From assembly GCA_028823995.1 (NCBI GenBank), contig JAPPFD010000027.1:24122-88121 (forward strand): a stretch of DNA of 64,000 nucleotides. The letters are read 5' to 3'. Below are positions 59,617-64,000 of the stretch, piece by piece (the first letter of the stretch is position 1; every line of letters begins with the position of its first letter). The stretch comes from a bacterium. Its GTDB lineage: Bacteria; Actinomycetota; Acidimicrobiia; Spongiisociales; ZC4RG35. The notes under the pieces were generated by a model. It made no database searches. It was given only the letters and a program-made list of their open reading frames with translations, and was not told where the DNA came from. Both the position numbers and the translations under genes were made by a program.

Positions 59617-59726
59617 GCACCGAACTGCTCGAACAAGACGAGGTGCTCGCCATGTTGCGAGTATCCCAGTCAACGCTCTACCGATTGCGAAAGGGTCACG
59701 GATTCCCCCTCCCATCCGAGCGGTAG
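59613..59726 (+). pseudogene. Truncated AlpA/excisionase-type HTH gene
   Basis: Thirty-seven residues from an ATG overlapping the preceding stop: EQDEVLAMLRVSQSTLYRLRK and GFPLPSER. This is the first part of the MerR-like helix-turn-helix of AlpA-type excisionases (pattern: EVxxxLGVSxSTLYRWRKxxGFPxP). The usual second half with the WRxSEVxxWL motif is missing. Confidence 0.6.
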
Positions 59727-59905
59727 GGCGAGCCAACCACTGCTCCGAAGCGACGAATCAGAGCACTCCTATACGGCGGCTAACCGTACTGGCGGCTACT
59801 GACCATCATCACTCCTCACTCGAGTCAGAAGAGCCGTCAGTCAGACCGGTAGTGGTCAATGCGGCGACTGAACCGAGGGGGTTGCTTCCCAACTGTTACC
59901 CCGCG
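59727..59905. other. Spacer with no gene seen
   Basis: About 180 bases between the convergent AlpA remnant and the PIN-domain frame; nothing supported. Confidence 0.4.
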
Positions 59906-60835
59906 CTATTCATGGGGCGGAGGGCTTTCTTGCGAAAACAGCCCTATCAGCGTTTCTTCGGTAAGGGTGCCGATGTCGGGATATGACTCTGCGATTCTGA
60001 GAAGTGCTTCTGGTATTGGGTCCGGTTCCGCGAGTTCGTTGGCTGCGTATTTGGCAGCCGCGACCATCGCCGGCGTGATCTCAGCGTCTTTAGCCGCTAG
60101 TAGTGTCCTTGCAAGGAGATCACCTATCACCGGCTTGTGGTCTGAACTAGAAGCAGCGGTTCCCCATCCGTAACATGCCTGGTAGAACAGCCTCGGAATC
60201 CGCTGACGGTTCCGACTCGACATCAAGGCTTGTATCTGTTTCAGATACCAATCGCGGGTTTTGATGGGGGTCCGGCTCCACACATAGGAACGTCGCAGGA
60301 ATAGTTCGATGGCCATGTGCGGGTTGTCGTCGCTGTCCCCTGTTGGCGTGAGTTCTTCAAAGGAAACGGGTACATCGGCGATCCGTGATCGCAGGAACCG
60401 TATCTTCAGTTCCCTTGGAGTTGGTAGCCAGTCCCCCTGTGGCACCGAATACAGGACTTCGTAAAGGGCCCAAGTTCCAAATGTTGGGATTCCCATGGAT
60501 GCGGATCCCCTCCGAAGAGCGATGTCATCGCACCATAGGGCAGATCCGGTGGAGTGCGCGACCCTGATAGAGGCATCCCATGGCCTGAAATGCCGTTCGT
60601 TCTCACCTGTACCCTCCGGCGCCCGGAGAGGCCCACTTCTGACAACCTGCCAGGCGAGCAATATGTCCAACAAGGCCTGAGCCCGTTCGGTTGCTGCCCG
60701 TTTCTGATCCTCGCCAATCTCGGTGTGAATGTTCCGACCGAGTCCAGAATCATAGGTGACCACTCCATCGGGACCTTGCCGAACACTTGCAACGGTGATC
60801 CGAGCATCGGCTATCAATTCATCTGCCACCAACAC
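59906..60835 (-). CDS. C-terminal half of the DUF4062-TPR-PIN protein, in the -1 frame
   Basis: A 309-residue frame that continues the gene upstream. The segment SVLVADELIADARI carries the PIN-domain Glu, and ALWCDDIALRR the downstream Asp pair; the first PIN Asp is in the end of the upstream frame (VAVDTSVAVV). After the nuclease domain come about 195 more residues of helical sequence. A GTG at 60835 could restart translation, but that would leave the PIN fold without its first strand. A -1 slip at the six-G run 60847-60852 joins the two into about 1194 residues. Confidence 0.75.
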   Translation of the reverse strand: MLVADELIADARITVASVRQGPDGVVTYDSGLGRNIHTEIGEDQKRAATERAQALLDILLAWQVVRSGPLRAPEGTGENERHFRPWDASIRVAHSTGSALWCDDIALRRGSASMGIPTFGTWALYEVLYSVPQGDWLPTPRELKIRFLRSRIADVPVSFEELTPTGDSDDNPHMAIELFLRRSYVWSRTPIKTRDWYLKQIQALMSSRNRQRIPRLFYQACYGWGTAASSSDHKPVIGDLLARTLLAAKDAEITPAMVAAAKYAANELAEPDPIPEALLRIAESYPDIGTLTEETLIGLFSQESPPPHE

Positions 60836-63489
60836 GCTTTCGAATGCCCCCCTAAGCGTCTGATGTCAAGTTCAGCGTTTGTGCCCACCACCGCCACACT
60901 GGTATCGACGGCAACGCTACCGTTGATCGCCTGTCTGGCCGCTAACCGTTCGGTCTCCCGTTCGTCGCTATCGGTTGATATCGCTGTCAGCCAACCCCCC
61001 TCCATCGTGAACAGCACCGATGCATAGGTCAGATCAGGCCGCTCCCACAGGATCGCACCAAAGGGCCAGTGCCCATAGCTCACCCTCTGAAGCAGATACT
61101 CGCTACGCTCGAACTCCGACTTCAACGCGTCTGTCGTCAAACCCACTTTCTTGAATAGCTCTTCGGGCTGGGGAGCGGTGTGCCTTTGCAGTATGTCGCT
61201 CTCCGGGTAGCGCTGGACAAACTCTTCAATTAGCTCTTGTAGGAGGGTGGTTTGCCGATCATCCAGCCGAATCTGGTCTCTCTTTAGCATTAGCGTGGTG
61301 AGGGCATATCCGAGTACTTGTTCGGAATCGCCAAATGTGTTAGCTATTTGCAGCAGTCGTTCGGCCTGGTCGGGAGCATCCGCTAGGCGATACACCTTTA
61401 CTGCCAGCAGGGCGGTGTTCTCATCGAAAGGCTGCAGGTCGTTTCCGACCAGATAACCCCACGCGTGCTGGTCCCTGCCCTGGTGGTGGAGGGCGTAGAC
61501 CACCATCTGAGCCGCCCAAGTGTCTTGCGGGAAACTGCTAGACATGGTTCGCGCGTATGCCTCCATCTTCTGCCAGTTCCGCAGTTGGCGGGCGATCTTG
61601 ACCAACATGATCATCAGGGAGTGGCGAACCATCGGTGACGGACCACGAGCCAGCGTTTCCGCGGCCAGGTCTTCTGCCTTCTCAAATTCGCCCTGCCCTA
61701 TCAGAAACTCGGTGGCCTCCGAGTACAGCAACATGGACTCGAATTGCTCAGCGGCATCGACCAGCGTTTTCACGGCTTCCCCTGGGTTGCCGACCCGATA
61801 CTCCGCCTCTGCCAAACAATGGGCGTGAAAGAGGGACTCAAGCCGATACGGAGACAAGACCCTGATGGCTTCTGCCATGTTGCCGCGGTTGACCGATGCT
61901 AAACCTCGGAACAGAGCAGCATCAGCCTCAGTGACCTTCCTCAAGCCCTCTTCATCGATCTGACCCGCCATGGCCAACCCTCGCATGGCCTTTTGGCGCG
62001 ACGCGTTGTCTTTGGCCAGAGCTAAGGCCTTTTTCAATAGGCAAACGGCTGCCTCGTCGCCAAGGCTAAGCGCCTTCATTCCCTGGATTCGTGCCCTCTC
62101 GGACGGATCAATCCCTTCGAGGTCCAGAGTGTCTGCATCTTCGTAATGACCCAAAAACAGTTTGGCTTCGGCGAGGTTCCTCTTTACAACAGGATCCTCC
62201 GCCTCTAATGTGGTCGCTTCACCCATTGGAGCTGGTGAGGCCACATTGATCACCCCCCAAGGATCTTCCAGAAGGCCGAACAGCTTCGTTGCGAAGGCAA
62301 CAGCGCGTTGCGACGGCCCATTCCAGACCCGAAAACAGTCTCGGGATCGGAGCGCAAGTTCCGCTGATTCCGCTAAGAGACCTTGACCGATAGGCGAATC
62401 GAACCCACCCTGCACCACAGCCGCGTTATAGGTGTACTGCGCTTGATAGAACAACAGCCAAGCTCGATCAGGGAACCGTTGATTTACCTCCCTCAACACC
62501 TCCACGGCCAAGTCAAACCTTTCAAGGGCCCCAAAAGCCCACACCAACATCACGGCGCTGTGTAGTGCCAGATCAGCATCCTCGTCTTTGTGTAATTGTG
62601 CTGTCCGAATTACCTCCACCACGTCTTGGGCATCGCCCGCTAGTCGTGCCCGCGCTGCGGGCAACAGGGGGTGACTGTCGGGCACCTTCGTCAGGAGCGC
62701 CTCCGCGCCTTCCCGGTCGCCATCCTCAGACAGGGACAAAGATTGGTCAATCAAATACGAGAATCTTCTCGGCGTACCAAGCTCGATTGCCATCTGCCGA
62801 GGCACGCTCGAATCTGAAAGATCATGCGCCTCCATAAAGTCGCTGAGTATTTCCCACGCGAGGGCATCCGCATCGACCAGCCAACTAGGGGGATCGTCAA
62901 TCAAACGACATAGGTACCCCGGCCTCCGAGACCCAGGATCAGATAGCCAACCGAGAAGACGATCTGCCGTAGGGGCAGACACCTTCCGCAGCATGTCAAT
63001 CCGTTCTCGGCAATTCGGAGGAAGACACTCCGCGGGATCCTGACCCAAACTGGCATCAGACATCTCCAATTCCCTCAATGCCCTCACGATCAACGGTATT
63101 AGCTCTTGATCCGTGGAATACTTTGTCCAGTAGTGACCCTCAACCCAATCGCCAACTTGCTTCAAGAAGGCTGCCTGGTCAGGTTCTCGGCTGTCTACCT
63201 CCTCCACAAAGACCAGCACCCTGCTATTGATGTTGCGGGCGTGCTCCCACTCCTCGTGAGTCGCCGATTTACCAGACCTCAGCACACCCCCATACCGAGC
63301 ACCCATCAACAACACGACCACATCGCTCTTTTCCACCTGGTCAAGACAGGCCACCCGGGGAGACTCCGGTGAACTGTGATAGGTAACATCCATCACAACG
63401 GGCTCGAACGCCAAACACTCAATAGCGACCTTGGCTGCCCTCCGATAGTCCTTGTAGCATTTCACGACCGACGACACAAACACCCTCAT
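60814..63489 (-). CDS. DUF4062-TPR protein with start of a PIN domain
   Basis: An 891-residue frame. Residues 1-140 form a DUF4062 domain (TIR-like fold): MRVFVSSVVKCYKDYRRAA, DVVVLLMGARYGG, ATHEEWEHA and a helical end. About 145-790 is helical with many tetratricopeptide-like helix pairs (AEAEYRVGNPGEAVKTLVDAA and so on). The last 35 residues enter a PIN fold with Asp862, then the frame runs past a G6 tract and stops at 60814. The ATG at 63489 follows GAGGCTGAAGAA. The architecture is that of a sensor (TPR) between two effectors. Confidence 0.8.
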   Translation of the reverse strand: MRVFVSSVVKCYKDYRRAAKVAIECLAFEPVVMDVTYHSSPESPRVACLDQVEKSDVVVLLMGARYGGVLRSGKSATHEEWEHARNINSRVLVFVEEVDSREPDQAAFLKQVGDWVEGHYWTKYSTDQELIPLIVRALRELEMSDASLGQDPAECLPPNCRERIDMLRKVSAPTADRLLGWLSDPGSRRPGYLCRLIDDPPSWLVDADALAWEILSDFMEAHDLSDSSVPRQMAIELGTPRRFSYLIDQSLSLSEDGDREGAEALLTKVPDSHPLLPAARARLAGDAQDVVEVIRTAQLHKDEDADLALHSAVMLVWAFGALERFDLAVEVLREVNQRFPDRAWLLFYQAQYTYNAAVVQGGFDSPIGQGLLAESAELALRSRDCFRVWNGPSQRAVAFATKLFGLLEDPWGVINVASPAPMGEATTLEAEDPVVKRNLAEAKLFLGHYEDADTLDLEGIDPSERARIQGMKALSLGDEAAVCLLKKALALAKDNASRQKAMRGLAMAGQIDEEGLRKVTEADAALFRGLASVNRGNMAEAIRVLSPYRLESLFHAHCLAEAEYRVGNPGEAVKTLVDAAEQFESMLLYSEATEFLIGQGEFEKAEDLAAETLARGPSPMVRHSLMIMLVKIARQLRNWQKMEAYARTMSSSFPQDTWAAQMVVYALHHQGRDQHAWGYLVGNDLQPFDENTALLAVKVYRLADAPDQAERLLQIANTFGDSEQVLGYALTTLMLKRDQIRLDDRQTTLLQELIEEFVQRYPESDILQRHTAPQPEELFKKVGLTTDALKSEFERSEYLLQRVSYGHWPFGAILWERPDLTYASVLFTMEGGWLTAISTDSDERETERLAARQAINGSVAVDTSVAVVGTNAELDIRRLGGHSKACWWQMN

Positions 63490-63921
63490 TTCTTCAGCCT
63501 CTTGCAGGTCTGTGAGCAGAGGATCTGGGATCGATCACGAGAACGGTTCTGTCTGGTCGGCATTTCCTGGGCTACGAATCTATCCTCTCAACAGCCCCTG
63601 GACTATACAATCCGTCAATGGTTGATTTCACCTTCCCTGCCAGAAGGACTCAACCCACCAGGCCGTCGTCAAAGTGGCGAGTATCAAGAAGGCTGTTCTG
63701 GTGACCACCACTGCACTGCCTTTTGGTGGGAGCAAGCCCGTCGTCCGAGACGCACTCCTCGGCCACGCTTGGAACCATCAGCCTGGATCCCGTCGGTGTC
63801 GTGGCCACCCCTAGGGGTAGCATATCGGGACGTCGCCACCTATGCACGTGCGGCAAGTTGCCCTTTCGCTCGTTGCAAATTGAACCGCCCCGAGTTTCCC
63901 GGAGATGATGGTCCCCCGGTT
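63490..63921. other. Non-coding stretch before the IS3-type fragment
   Basis: About 430 bases with no supported gene. It holds the promoter of the DUF4062 gene on the left. The inverted repeat of the IS may lie at the right, but only one end is in the window so it cannot be defined. Confidence 0.5.
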
Positions 63922-64000
63922 TTACGGAGTCAGCTCACTTGGATCCAGTGGTGTGACGGTTCGGTTGTTGTAGGTGTTTTCGTATTCGATTGGGGTGAGC
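63922..64000 (-). mobile_element. 3' end of an IS3-family transposase gene, cut by window edge
   Basis: Twenty-five codons and a TAA stop at 63922-63924. The peptide reads LTPIEYENTYNNR and ends LDPSELTP. LTPxEYE followed by a short tail is the usual end of the IS3-family OrfB (DDE) transposase. The rest lies outside the window, so intactness is unknown. Confidence 0.75.

Noticed and set aside
63650..63856. Minus-strand frame of 68 codons before the DUF4062 gene
   Set aside because: No recognisable motif; it was considered as a transposase fragment but no DDE-type pattern is visible.
44088..64000. CRISPR array in the accessory region
   Set aside because: No regularly spaced identical repeats were seen; the CGAACG motifs are too short and too close.

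Overview
The window is high-GC bacterial DNA. Gene content and order (coaD, DUF177, rpmF, plsX, rnc, mutM, smc and ftsY close together; dnaG directly upstream of a sigma-70 gene; recO, uppS and glyS together; frequent GTG and TTG starts; a beta-oxidation type etfBA pair) fit an actinobacterium, possibly of the Acidimicrobiia group. The lineage is an inference from gene order and base composition only.

Bases 1-3.4 kb: a truncated membrane protein, an MDR-type quinone oxidoreductase, the first copy of a ~320-bp dispersed repeat, and a two-gene unit of predicted nucleases (a PD-(D/E)xK-like protein and a DUF4268 protein). Bases 3.4-44.1 kb are mostly core genome: the F-type ATP synthase operon on the minus strand (atpI-B-E-F-H-A-G-D-C), glyA, cdd, ftsY, a four-CBS-domain protein, then minus-strand smc, mutM, rnc, plsX, rpmF, DUF177, a coiled-coil gene, coaD, rsmD and recG. 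Plus-strand genes follow: rpmB, two small regulatory-type proteins, upp, an alkyltransferase-like protein, deoB, deoA, punA, etfB, etfA, amt, a beta-carbonic anhydrase and a VanZ-like protein. Then minus-strand sigma factor, dnaG, a YceI protein, glyS, uppS, recO, a 2-hydroxyacid dehydrogenase, an HTH membrane protein and a small molybdopterin-fold protein.

A selenocysteine tRNA (anticodon UCA) lies at 44.09-44.18 kb. Everything after it (44.2-64.0 kb) is accessory: long gaps, no core genes, and a series of defence or toxin-antitoxin-like units. In order: a TIGR02391-like protein; a GNAT-PIN-PUA-like fusion coupled to an ASCH protein; a RelE-like toxin with its antitoxin; a 2.5-kb segment bounded by inverted ~330-bp repeats that contains a triple ribbon-helix-helix protein and two unknown genes; a Doc-type toxin with its antitoxin; a type I restriction cluster in which hsdM has lost its catalytic part but hsdS and hsdR look complete; a coupled membrane protein with an extreme Arg/Lys tail; a P4-type integrase C-terminal remnant; an operator-like palindrome with a small unknown gene and a truncated AlpA-like excisionase; a large DUF4062-TPR gene whose C-terminal PIN nuclease is split off by a -1 shift at a run of six G; and the 3' end of an IS3-type transposase at the window edge.

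The strongest candidates for something undescribed are the DUF4062-TPR-PIN protein with its frameshift, the repeat family tied to the triple RHH gene, and the catalytically headless type I restriction locus. tRNA-Sec as the island boundary is plausible, but no flanking att repeat was found inside the window.
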